Assembly (NCBI GenBank): GCA_027972325.1
Contig: JAPMOS010000004.1
Span: 434,001-498,000 of the forward strand
Direction of reading: 5' to 3'
Source of the DNA: Paratrimastix pyriformis
Lineage: Eukaryota; Preaxostyla; Paratrimastigidae
DNA length: 64,000 nucleotides
Part shown: positions 23,565-32,503 of the stretch, one piece after another
Layout of the letters: every line of letters begins with the position of its first letter
How positions within the stretch are numbered: the stretch's first letter is position 1
Made by a program: the position numbers and the translations under genes
Notes under the pieces: model-generated
Databases searched by the model: none
The model's input: the letters and a program-made list of their open reading frames with translations, nothing else
What the model was told of the DNA's origin: nothing

Positions 23565-26303
23565 GCACACCCACCACCCACCCCCACCCACACGCACACG
23601 CACGCAGACGACAGCCGGGACATCATCCTGCGCTCGCAGGGCGTCCGTGCGCTCTTCGACATCCTGCGACCCTACCCGGCCGTCTCGCCGCCCCTGGTGG
23701 CCCGCGTCCCGGCCTTCATCGACCCGCCCGGCCCGGGGACCAGCCGACCGGCACCATCTCCCGGGCCGGGTCCACCCTGGCCACCCCCACCAGCCCCACC
23801 ACCCCACCACCCCCACCTCCCGCACCGCCAGCGCCGCCTCGCGGCCCCAAGGGGCCAGCTGCCCCAACTCGCCCACCGCGGGGCCGGCCGTCATGATCCG
23901 CCACACGACAGTGCCCACGGTGCTCCTCGAGAGGGTCCCCGCCGGGAGCGGGGGGGCCATCGTGGCCATGGACTTTGCCAAGCTCCAGCCCCCCCGGGGC
24001 ACCATGGTGGCGGCTCCCACCCTGGCGATGTCCCCATCGACCGCCAGCCCCCCGCCGGTCATGCGCCTGTCGCTCGATGCGACGCCCGCCCCACCCGAGG
24101 CTCGGGGGCCCTGGCCGTCCCCTGCCCCCACCCCGTCGCCCGCCCCGTCGCCCGCCCCCTCGCCCGCCCCTCCGGGAGCGGGTGGTGGCGACGCCCCAGG
24201 GGCCCCACCGGCGGGCGCGGGGGCCGAGGTGGCAGGTGCTGAGGCGGCCGGGGGCAAGCCGGGTGCGGCGGCCCTGAGCAGTCTGGCGGCCCTGGAGCCC
24301 ATCGTGCCGACCCTGCTCACCTGCCTGGCCAACATGCTCCACGGCAAGAACCGTCCGCCGCCCTCGCGCCGCCCCCCTTGCCTGTTGCCCCGCCCCGCCC
24401 CACCCCCGGGGGCGGTGCCACTGGCCTCGCCTGGTGGCCGGCCGACCAACGGTCGCTGTTGTGGTTTCCCGACGCGGTGGCTGGGTGTGTGTGTGTGGGG
24501 GCTACAGGGCCGGCCATTGAGCAGATGGTCGAGGGGGGCGGGGTGCCCCTGCTGATGGCCATGCTGCTCCACCCGCAGCACTCGGTCCGCATCCGCCCAC
24601 ACAGTCCGCCCAACCGTCCAACCCGGTGTCGGTCGCCCATCCTCACCAACCTCTCCGGCCCGCGCCACTTTGCCATCGCAACTTGGGTCGTCTGCTTCCC
24701 TTCCCCATCTGTGACGATCACCGCCCCGCTGCCCCCGCTGCCCCCGCTGCCCCCGCTGCCCCCGCTGCCCCGCGCTGCCCCGCGCTGCCCCCGCGCTGCC
24801 CCCGCGCTGCCCCGCGCTGCCCCCGCGCTGCCCCCGCGCTGCCCCGCGCTGCCCCGCGCTGCCCCCGCGCTGCCCCGCGCTGCCCCCGCGCTGCCCCCGC
24901 GCTGCCCCCGCGCTGCCCCCGCTGCCCCGCCCCTGCTCTGCTGTGCTGGGGTGGTGGTGGTGGTGGTGGGATGGCACCCACAGCTCTGCTGGAGCGCCAC
25001 ACACATCCTCGCGGCGCTGGTGGTACTCCGGGACGCCTTCCCGCCCCAGATCATCGAGGTCCGTCCCGCCTCCTGCAGGGCGGCGGGCCGCAAACGGGGA
25101 CAAGAGAGGCGCACTTGGGGAGCACCGATGCCGGGCTATGGGGAGCGACCCCCCCCCCCCCCCCCCCCCCAGCTCATCGCCCTCCGTCTGGCCTCTCACC
25201 CCCGTGCGCGTGGCATGTGTGGATGCGGGCCCGCAATCGGGGGCTGAACTGACCAGCTTCTGCTGGTGCGCATGCTGGACATCGACCCGGACCCCGCCGC
25301 GGTGCCCGCCCAGTACCCGCTGCCCCGGACCCCCGCCACCGCCACCGCCACCACCGAGCGGGCCGCGCCGTGGCAAGCAGCCCCGAAGGATGGCGACGAG
25401 GCGTACCGATGGCCGCCGCGCGGCAGGCCGTGGGTCGGAGCCCCTGTATCCCTTCCTGGCGGCTTTGACCCCGGAGCAGCTCGCCGCCAGGTACCAGGCC
25501 ATGGCCAGGGCCAAGGAGCGCGAGGCGCAGTTCCTCCAGGATGCCCTGGCCATCATCCGCGTCCTCGCCTTCGACTCTGGTCCGGGCCTGCATCCCCTCC
25601 CTCCCCTCTCCCTCCTCCTCCTCCCTCCTCCTCCCTCCTCCTCCTCCTCCCCTCCCCTCCCTCCCTCCCTCCCTCCCTCCCTCCCCTCCCCTCCCCCCCC
25701 GCCTCCAGCCAACCACCCGCCTCCCAACCGGCGACCAAGCACACTCATCCCCCGGGACGATTCCCTCTTCTTCCCTTGCCGCCGTCTGCCTTGGCCAGCG
25801 GTGGTGGAGCGGCTCTGCCACCTGCCCCACGGGATGGAGTGCGTGGGCAAGCTGGCCGCTCACCCGAACCCCGCCATCCGGGCCGGGGCCGTCGACCTCA
25901 TCTCGGCTATCTGCAGTGTGGGTCCGTGGCTCTCCCCCCAGGGCACAGCCACCTTCACACCTCCGTCGTCCTGGTGTTGGGGGTCGGGACCCCGCAGCCG
26001 ACAACCCGCCGGGGCTGGTGGAATTCTGCCGTGCCACGCTCCTCGAGAGTGGCGTGGTGGCCTGTCTGGTGCAGGCCTTCACCACGGGGCGCCAGTCGCT
26101 CGTGCAGGAGAAGATCTGCGCCCTCCTGGTGCTGCTTGCGGCACATGGTCCGTCGCGCTCCTCCCCGCCGCCGCAACTGATTCACTCGGCGTTTCCTTGC
26201 AGCGAAAATCCGACACTACCTGAAAAAATCGGGGGTGATGCATTCGCTCCAAAAAAAGAGCGCTCAGAACGTGCGGCCCCGGACTCTCTACTTAACCGTC
26301 TAG
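18308..26303 (+). CDS. Polytopic membrane protein with C-terminal armadillo-like repeats (unrecognised family)
   Basis: Many short exons form one plausible gene. It opens with a Cys-rich block (CAKTFDWCCCCEAACAPCC), possibly palmitoylated. Multiple membrane helices follow: VVNILLLYPAASMYDV, AVVAVTDGAVLYLVVVLAL, YLVAALVLIMLAAVFALSF, LFYAGFSLIGFLLFFPACT, NLGYVLLVGVPFLQSVIQF and CLCAIYTALLTGLTYPF. From about 22.9 kb the exons switch to soluble helical repeats (FLRVLIQDAQAARPKQEESL, LLALRILANLLRDSLQ, EASIRAMALLALS, LCHLPHGMECVGKLAAHPN, EKICALLVLLAAHG). The protein ends LKKSG...RPRTLYLTV with TAG at 26301-26303. Exons near 21.52 kb and 23.11-23.15 kb carry single-base frame breaks beside C/G runs. 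Function is unknown; a channel or transporter-like membrane half with an ARM protein-binding half is inference. The start codon is a guess. Confidence 0.5.
18880..19010. repeat. ATC/CAT-rich microsatellite in an intron
   Basis: Irregular CATCATCAC-type repeats lie within an intron of the polytopic membrane gene. Confidence 0.85.
19060..19284. repeat. CCTGC / CCTGCCTGC microsatellite in an intron
   Basis: About 220 bp of almost pure CCTGC and CTGC units lie directly upstream of the exon that starts VVNILLLYP. The run is pyrimidine-rich on the sense strand and ends close to the 3' splice site. Confidence 0.95.
20330..20982. repeat. 34-bp minisatellite, about 19 copies, in an intron
   Basis: The CCTGGATGCCAC element recurs every 34 bp at 20348, 20382, 20416 and so on to 20892, then twice at 30-bp spacing (20922, 20952). 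Units differ mainly at one site (CACACACC versus CACTCACC). There are no spacers between units. Confidence 0.95.
21755..21905. repeat. Short tandem repeat of a GCCCTCGGCTGGCT element
   Basis: Four to five copies of a roughly 30-45 bp unit containing GTGCCCTCGGCTGGCTT and CTCACTCTGCTGCT lie in an intron of the polytopic membrane gene. Confidence 0.85.
22490..22582. repeat. CCGTC pentamer repeat
   Basis: About 17 copies of GTCCC/GTCCA lie just after a C run, inside an intron of the polytopic membrane gene. Confidence 0.9.
24725..24925. repeat. GCTGCCCC(C)GC repeat in an intron
   Basis: About 200 bp of CGCTGCCCC units with variable C-run length lie in an intron of the ARM-repeat part of the membrane gene. 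Confidence 0.9.
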
Positions 26304-26625
26304 CCCCCCCCCCCCCCCCCCCCTGCTCTGGTTTTTCTGCGTCTGCAGCTGTTTTGCTGTTTCTCTATGTCGGTGAGGCTCCGTGTGTTCGTGTTCGCCC
26401 GTGGATTCTTTTTTCGTAGCATTGTGGGCGCCCACAATGTGTGTGGGTCTGTTCGTATCGTTCCCACTCTTTTCGAGGGGTTTTCAATTCATTTTTCTGA
26501 ATTTCAATTGTGATCAAAGTGAATCCGAGCCAGACTCTTTCAATCCCCCCGCGCGGCGCTAGCGACTTCCCAGGTAGCGAATCTCGGTCCGGCCTGGTCT
26601 CTATAGACTGGTCTCTATAGATTGG
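26304..26625. promoter_or_regulatory. Intergenic; CIAO1 promoter with a perfect 14-bp duplication
   Basis: CTGGTCTCTATAGA occurs twice in perfect tandem at 26594-26607 and 26608-26621, ending 4 nt before the CIAO1 start codon. The core CTCTATAG recurs at 28256-28263, 3 nt before an in-frame ATG of the next gene. A core-promoter (initiator-like) role is inference. Nothing coding was seen in the rest of the spacer. Confidence 0.45.
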
Positions 26626-28223
26626 ATGGCTCTCAGATTACTCGCGACTCTTGGCGAGCATACTGCTCGTGTTTGGCATGTGGCCTGGCATCCCAGTGGG
26701 AATTTGCTGGCTACCTGTGGTGAGGATCAAACGATATCGGATTGCCCATCCCTTTTTGCCGGCATTTTTTCATGTACTCTCTGTTTTCCTTAATTCCTTC
26801 ATTTCTCTTACGTTCGAGTGTGGGTTCGCAAAGACTTGGCGTGGGTCCCGGCGGGTCTGATCAAAGACCACTCTGGAACTGTTCGTCACGTGGATTGGTC
26901 GCCTTCTGGTGATGCGCTTCTGACCTGCGGCTTCGACAGAAGGTCAATTATGTTCGATGTCACTGGTCCGTCCCAGCTTTCGAAATAGATTCATGTATTC
27001 TTTCCAGTTCCGACCCAGCCCGATGCTCCCGTGGAGATCCGTCTTCGCGAGATCCTCGAAGGCCATGATGCCGAGGTGAAGTCTGCGGTGTGGAGTCCTG
27101 ATGGCCACATGTTGGCCACGTGCAGTCGCGATCGTACTTGCTGGGTGTGGGATGGTCTGCTCCCAAGTCCCTCCGTCACCCCTCACACTGTCCAGTGGTT
27201 GGCGATCCGGAGTGCATCTCGATTCTGCAAGGGCACACCCAGGATATCAAGAGGATGTGCTGGCATCCCACGGCCCAAGTCCGTCTTCTTGATTTGACAA
27301 CCACTTTCACTCCGAGCATCCATCCAGCCCGCCATCCTCGCCTCCGCATCCTACGATAACTCCATTCGGCTGTGGCGCGAAACCCAACACACCAGCGGCA
27401 CGGAGAACGAGTGGCCAAGTGTCGGCAATCTGACGGTGCACAGTTCAACCGTTTGGGACGTGGCCTTTGAGGCAGCCAACAAAAGTGACCCCAAGTCCGG
27501 TGCTGCTGTTCGGCTCGGTCCGTCTGAGCACCCTCTTTGGCCAGCTCTCTCATCTCTCTCCGTCGTCCAATCAGCTTCGTGCAGCGCCGATGGGTCGGTG
27601 ATTGTTTGGCGCCCCGTGCCCGCCACCCAAGCAGCCCTCTCTACTCCTTCCGCATCCACCTCGGCTCTGCCCGCAACCCCCTATGAGCCGCAGCATATCA
27701 TCGTGGGTCAGCACGAGGGTGCCATCTACTCCCTCGCGTGGCGTCCTGTTGCTGCTCCTGCGTCAGGAGCTCCCCTCACTCCCGACGTGGCTCCATCATT
27801 CGCGACTGCCGGAGCCGACAATTCGATTCGCATTTTTGTCCAGGTCTTGCTTTTTTCTTTTTGCCCCTCCTTCTCCTGCATTTTCCCTCCTCCATAGCAC
27901 CCATCCGGTCCCATGGCAACCGCTCTTGTGGTGCCAGACGCTCATGACAGTGAGATTAACTGCGTGAGGTGGTGCCCCAATGATGTCTGTAAGAAGAAGC
28001 ACCTCCAAGCCACAAATTCACTTTCCCTCTTCGACAGCGAACTCTGCTCGCCACGTGCGGAGACGATCATATTGTCAAGATCTGGAAATATGAGGCACCC
28101 GAGGCTTTCCCCGATCCCATTCCATCTGCTCCCGCTCCATCTCCCGCTCCTGCTCCATCTCCCGCTCCCGCTCCCGTAGCTCCTATCCCTCCGCCCGCCT
28201 CCTCCTCTGCTGCCCCTAGTTAA
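26626..28223 (+). CDS. CIAO1: Cytosolic iron-sulfur assembly protein CIAO1/CIA1 (WD40)
   Basis: Eight exons close in frame to 407 residues: 26626-26733, 26812-26965, 27008-27154, 27196-27278, 27328-27517, 27575-27843, 27898-27984, 28038-28223. CIA1 is the WD40 propeller of the CIA targeting complex, which inserts Fe-S clusters into cytosolic and nuclear proteins. Family signatures are clear: [53 protein letters not shown], then [54 protein letters not shown], and [16 protein letters not shown] Pro/Ala-rich tail follows the last blade. The first intron (26734-26811) appears to be AT-AC; the others are 41-57 nt with mostly GTCCG/GTCTG donors. Confidence 0.93.
26734..26811 (+). other. Putative U12-type AT-AC intron in CIAO1
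   Basis: The intron starts ATATCGGATT and ends TTCTCTTAC. TTTTCCTTAAT at 26784-26794 closely matches the U12 branch-site consensus, with its A residues 18-19 nt from the 3' end. Splicing here joins GEDQT to VRVW, restoring a textbook WD-repeat strand. The best GT-AG alternative (GGTGAGG to TTCGAG) is also in frame but deletes that conserved stretch. Confidence 0.7.
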
Positions 28224-28389
28224 TTCATGTGTGATGGGTGAGCTCAAATTGACAGCTCTATAGTCCATGCGATATCTTTCCCGCGATTGGAGACGAACAT
28301 CAAACACAAAGAAGCTCCCCAATTGGTCGCCGCGACTCGTGTTCGAGCACTTCTCCTTCCCCCTCGCCCCGGACTCGTGTCAGAAAAAC

Positions 28390-30634
28390 ATGTTGCTCCC
28401 GCCTCGGTGGAAGATGTCGCAACAAGTTGAGACCGTCCCTGCACAGGAGGAGAAGGAGAAGACGCCTGCAGTCGCCACTGCTGGTGCCTCTCCTTCTCAA
28501 AAGGAGGAGAAGACCCCCGAGCTCCCCCCTCTTGTCGAAGTCGCCGCTCCTGATGAAGCTGCTTTCAACGAGTTCCGCGCGAATTTTGACCAACAAATGC
28601 GCGCGATTCGCGACAAAGTGGTACGTTCCGTTGGATCTTTCATTTGCTCCACTTCTCCGCTCATCCAATCTTCATCCGTTCCTCCTCCTCCTTGCTTGCG
28701 CTCCCCTGGAATCCCACATGATCACAGGCTGCTATTCACCGTGATGCTCGCCAAAAGGAAATTGAGAAGCAGCACGCCTTGCAGGAGGTTAATCGCGTCT
28801 ACTCCTTCCTCCAGCACATGGATCAGGAGTTGCAGACGAAGTCAAAGGAGATCGAACCTCTCGAACAGGAACGGCTCTCACTTGAGCGTACCCTGAAGCG
28901 TGAGGTTTGTAACTTTGTTCACATGTGGGAACCTTCTCACGAAACTCGCTTTATTTCGATGACCTCCATTTGGGAATATTCCATGGTTCTATGAATGCGA
29001 TTTTTGCAGCAAGATGAGCTTGCCCATATGCGGGATCGGCTCGACTTTGTGGACGACGAGGCCCTTGAGAAGGCAATTCAGTCTGTTTTCTGCCTCACTT
29101 CACAAGTCGCATTACTTATCGGCGGCGAACCCATAGGGAGAAGCAACGGTACATGGAGACTAATTCTCTTCCCGTCGCCGAAGAGCGGAAGATCGTGAAG
29201 GAAATTTCGCGGCTCCACTCCTCCCGGGCTCTCATCGCGTCTGTATTTTCTTCTCGGATCCCCCTCTGCTCAATTGGAGTCCGTCTCCAGCCCCTACCGC
29301 GCCAAGCTCGTCCTGGTCCAGCGGGCTCAGGATGCCTACCGGGAAGCCGAAAACAAGACCCGCGAGCGTTCTCGTGACATCGAGCGCTTGACCGAGCGCG
29401 TCAAGCGTCAGAAGGCTCAGTGGGAATCGATCAAGGGGAAGGAGTCTCACCTGGACAAGGAAATCAACAGCATGCGCAACGAGGACCTTGAGAAGCTCAC
29501 TGCCCAGTCGAAGACCCTCTGCGACGATCTCAACCGTCGTCGCGAGGAGCTCCGCCGCCAGACTGAGGCCTATGAAACCTACAAGCGTGAACTCGCCCAC
29601 CGGCAGTGGCTCGCTGAACAAGAGAAGAAGAAGAAGCAGGAAGAGGCTCGGTCAGTCCACCACTCCACACCCTGCGCATCTGTGTGCGTGTCTCTGTGTT
29701 GCTTACCAATCTGACTCGTTCATCCCTTGCAGGCGGAAGGCTATGGAAGAACGCCGTAAGGAACAGGAACGCCTTTGGAAGGAGAAGCAGGAAGAGTTCG
29801 AATATGTGCCCTACGTCGAGGAAATGACCCTCTGCGACACTCTGGCTGCCTACCTTGAAAGGCTGATTGCTCAGCCCGCCCCCGTGGAGGCTTCCCCTAC
29901 TCCTCAGGCTTCTGAGAAGAAGGAGCTGCCACAGGACTTGCTGAGCGAAGACGGCCGCCAACTCGTCCTGAAGAAGGACGAAGACGAGGTCTTCTTCCAG
30001 GGTGGCAAGGGGAAGAAGAAGCGCGCTCCCCGGCAGGAGGCGCCCAGGCAACCCAAGGTTTGCCCGCGCCCACCACAAATACTTTAACTTTCACCTAACC
30101 TTTCACCCCCAACGCACAGCAAACTGCCGTTCTGGTCCACTCTCGTGATGTTTTCACTGGGTTCACCAGTCTCTCCCTCGACCCCCCGATGACTCTCGAG
30201 GAAGTTCCTGCCTCCATCGCCGCTCTGAAGGCGAAGAAGGTCCGTCCCCTCGAAGATGGTTGTTTTCTGACCTCGCTCCCTTTCAGGAATACTACAAAAC
30301 CGCTCCCCCTCCGGAACAGGCCCCAAAGCAGCCCCGTGGCCCCCGCCGTGCTCCTGCCCCCGCCACCGCCACCACAACCTCCCCCACTCCCGCCGCGCAG
30401 CAACCCCCTCGCCCTGCTCCCCGAAACCCTCGCTCGTTCCGTGCTGCTGACGTGGACTGGACTCCCCTGAAGGCCCCCGTTGCAACCCCCGCAGAGGGTG
30501 CTGCCCCCGTCGCCACCGAGACTGCCCCCGTCGCTCCCAAGGCCAACACCGTGTGGGCGAAATTCTCGGCCACCCACCAGCCCCCCAACCCCTCTGCTCA
30601 GCCCCCTCTGCGCTCCGCCAAGGTGACCTTTTAA
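28390..30634 (+). CDS. BFR1-like coiled-coil protein
   Basis: Exons 28390/28414-28620, 28728-28904, 29010-29080, 29107-29242, 29280-29650, 29733-30057, 30120-30239 and 30287-30634 close exactly in frame (584 residues from ATG 28414). Most of the protein is charged coiled coil (AEERKIVKEISRL, QRAQDAYREAENK, RKAMEERRKEQERLWKEKQE). Then come YVPYVEEMTLCDTLAAYLE, a basic patch GKGKKKRAPRQ and a Pro/Ala-rich tail. Yeast Bfr1, an mRNP/ER-polysome protein, has the same plan: coiled coil with a VKE(I/M)xxLxK core, then a segment ending in a Lys cluster. The assignment is by pattern, not by alignment score. Two introns are very short: 29081-29106 (26 nt) and 29243-29279 (37 nt). An upstream in-frame ATG at 28267 could also be the start. 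Confidence 0.65.
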
Positions 30635-31216
30635 AACACATTCCCAGCCGTTATACCCATCACCCTGTTGTTTTGTTTTGTTTTGAGGAGGAGATAGGCT
30701 CTCCCCCGAAAACCCTCTTTCCCTATTCATTTTTCCCATTCCAATCTTCGCTGAGCGGTTGTAGTTTTTCCAGAATCGACATTCCATCCCACCGACCTTT
30801 TATTTGCCCTTTGTCAACAAGAATAACCTTAGTGGCCCACCATCTCGTTGTCACCTCACTTGGATCTTTCTTTTGAGCTGGCATCAATTTTTTCGGATTC
30901 CCCTCCCAGGATCACGAAACCAGTCCCTCTTGGCCCGTCCGGGCGGACGGGGTCGAGGGGGCCCCAGTCGCGGACACTTCCCTCCCTGTGTGCCCCCAAT
31001 GCGCTCACCCATTCTCTCTATTCTCTCTTTTCCGTCATCCCTCCTGTAGTGGCCTGATCATCACTACCGTTCCAATTCGCGAGAAGTTGTCCCCCGCCCC
31101 CCCCCCCCCCCCCCCCCTTGACCTGGGGGGGCACCTTGCGCCAGATGCCACCCACGGCCGTCGATGGCCGCGCGCTGGCGGAGCAAGGCCCGGCTCTTGG
31201 AGGCGGGGTGTAAGCC
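30635..31216. other. Intergenic region upstream of the RWP-RK gene, possibly holding an unplaced exon
   Basis: A C run (about 31097-31118) resembles those found inside introns here. A short open stretch near 30909-31000 encodes a possible CPQCAHP motif. Either could belong to an upstream exon of the RWP-RK gene, but no in-frame join is convincing. Confidence 0.3.
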
Positions 31217-32188
31217 ATGGTGTTTTTCATTGTGGCCTGTTACCCCGTTAAGGATGGGAGCGGTCAAGACAAGAATAACAGAACTGGCTCTGGTCCTGTC
31301 GACTCAAACCGGCCCCAAAAGTCTGGATGGAGGGCGCTCAAAGGTTTTTTTCTTTTTCTTTTTGCTGCTCTACCTCACCTCCTTTTAAAGCTCTTTTTTG
31401 CCATCCTGTCCACGTCCTCCTTCTGCAGTTGCTCTAGGAAAAGATCAATCAAACCCCACCCTCGATGACCTGAGACTCCTCTTCGATTTGCCCATCAAAG
31501 AAGCCGCTGCAAAGCTGGGAATGTGTGTGACTGTCTGTGATGACGCTGCTTTGGCTCCTCATCTCTTTTATTTTAGATTCTCAAAAAACATTGTCGAACT
31601 TTGGGCGTCCAACGATGGCCTTTTCGTCAACTCCGCTCACTGGACTCGATCATTTCAGCTTTACAAAATTCTGATGCTCAGGCTGCTTTAGAAGATGGCA
31701 CCCCCGTCTACATTCGACTTGCCTTACTTCGCGAGGAGCGCGCTCAAGTTATCGCGAATCCCAATCACGTCCCCAATTATACACCACTTCCAACCCCCAA
31801 AGGAACTGCCATTCTACCCGATTCTTCATCATCGGCCTTGCGCACTCCTGTTGCGCAAACCCCGACGAGGCCTGCACTCTCGGTTCAAGGGCATGGGCAG
31901 AGTACTGTCATTTCATATCCTCATTCTCAACCCCAATCCGTTCTAATTTCCCCGCCACATAATACTGTGACTCCACACTCTTCGTCTCTCTCATACCCTC
32001 CCGGCGGTACTTCATTTTATCGACCTGCTATTTCGTTGCCTCCACCTCTCGAAGGAGCCCTGACTGACCCGTATGATCTCAGCAGAGCGCGCGGTGAGTG
32101 GCGGCCTCCAGCGGCTCTTGTTTCCCTTTTCCTTGACGACATTCGCGCCGTTCTCGCGCACAACTCTGGTGTTCCCTCTCCCTCTTGA
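31217..32188 (+). CDS. RWP-RK domain protein (putative transcription factor)
   Basis: Three exons (31217-31343, 31429-31532, 31577-32188) close to 280 residues. Residues about 48-100 hold an RWP-RK domain: TLDDLRLLFDLPIKEAAAKL, then LGMCVTILKKHCRTLGVQRW followed by PFRQLRSL. The family binds DNA and is known from plant and algal NIN/MID proteins and from some amoebae and other protists, where it controls nitrogen responses or gametogenesis. The third residue pair is RQ rather than the usual RK. The rest is a Ser/Pro-rich, probably disordered tail. The 44-nt intron 31533-31576 uses donor GTCTG. The start at 31217 is the first ATG in frame; an upstream exon cannot be excluded. Targets are unknown. 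Confidence 0.78.
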
Positions 32189-32503
32189 GTCGGGAGTTTT
32201 TTGTAGTATTACCGATTTCGCGTTTTTCGCTTCTGTTCTGAATTTTTCTCTTGACTTGGGCATAGCCCATTCGTTTCTGTTCCCTCGTCTCTTCGCCGGA
32301 ATTTTCCATTCCCGGAACTGGTTTCTTGCACATCCCGAAATTCTGTTTTTATCGTGGTGATTTCTCATCATTTTGATTGGTTTTTCGGTCTTCTCATGCG
32401 CTTGCGCAGTAGAGTTTCGTTTTTTTCTTTCTTTTTTCACACCGTGCTTCTTCTTCTTTTTTTTTTTTGACATATTGTCTTCTCAACCCAATTGGTGATT
32501 GAG
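32189..32503. promoter_or_regulatory. T-rich intergenic spacer and hydrogenase promoter
   Basis: This spacer is strongly T-rich on the plus strand (runs such as TTCTTTCTTTTTTC), unlike the GC-rich genes around it. It includes the 3' flank of the RWP-RK gene and the 5' flank of the hydrogenase. No specific element was recognised. Confidence 0.4.

Noticed and set aside
23418-25850. Very long minus-strand open frame (about 810 codons)
   Set aside because: It is antisense to the ARM-repeat gene, stays open because of high GC and C-rich repeats, and its translation is Gly/Arg/Ala low complexity.
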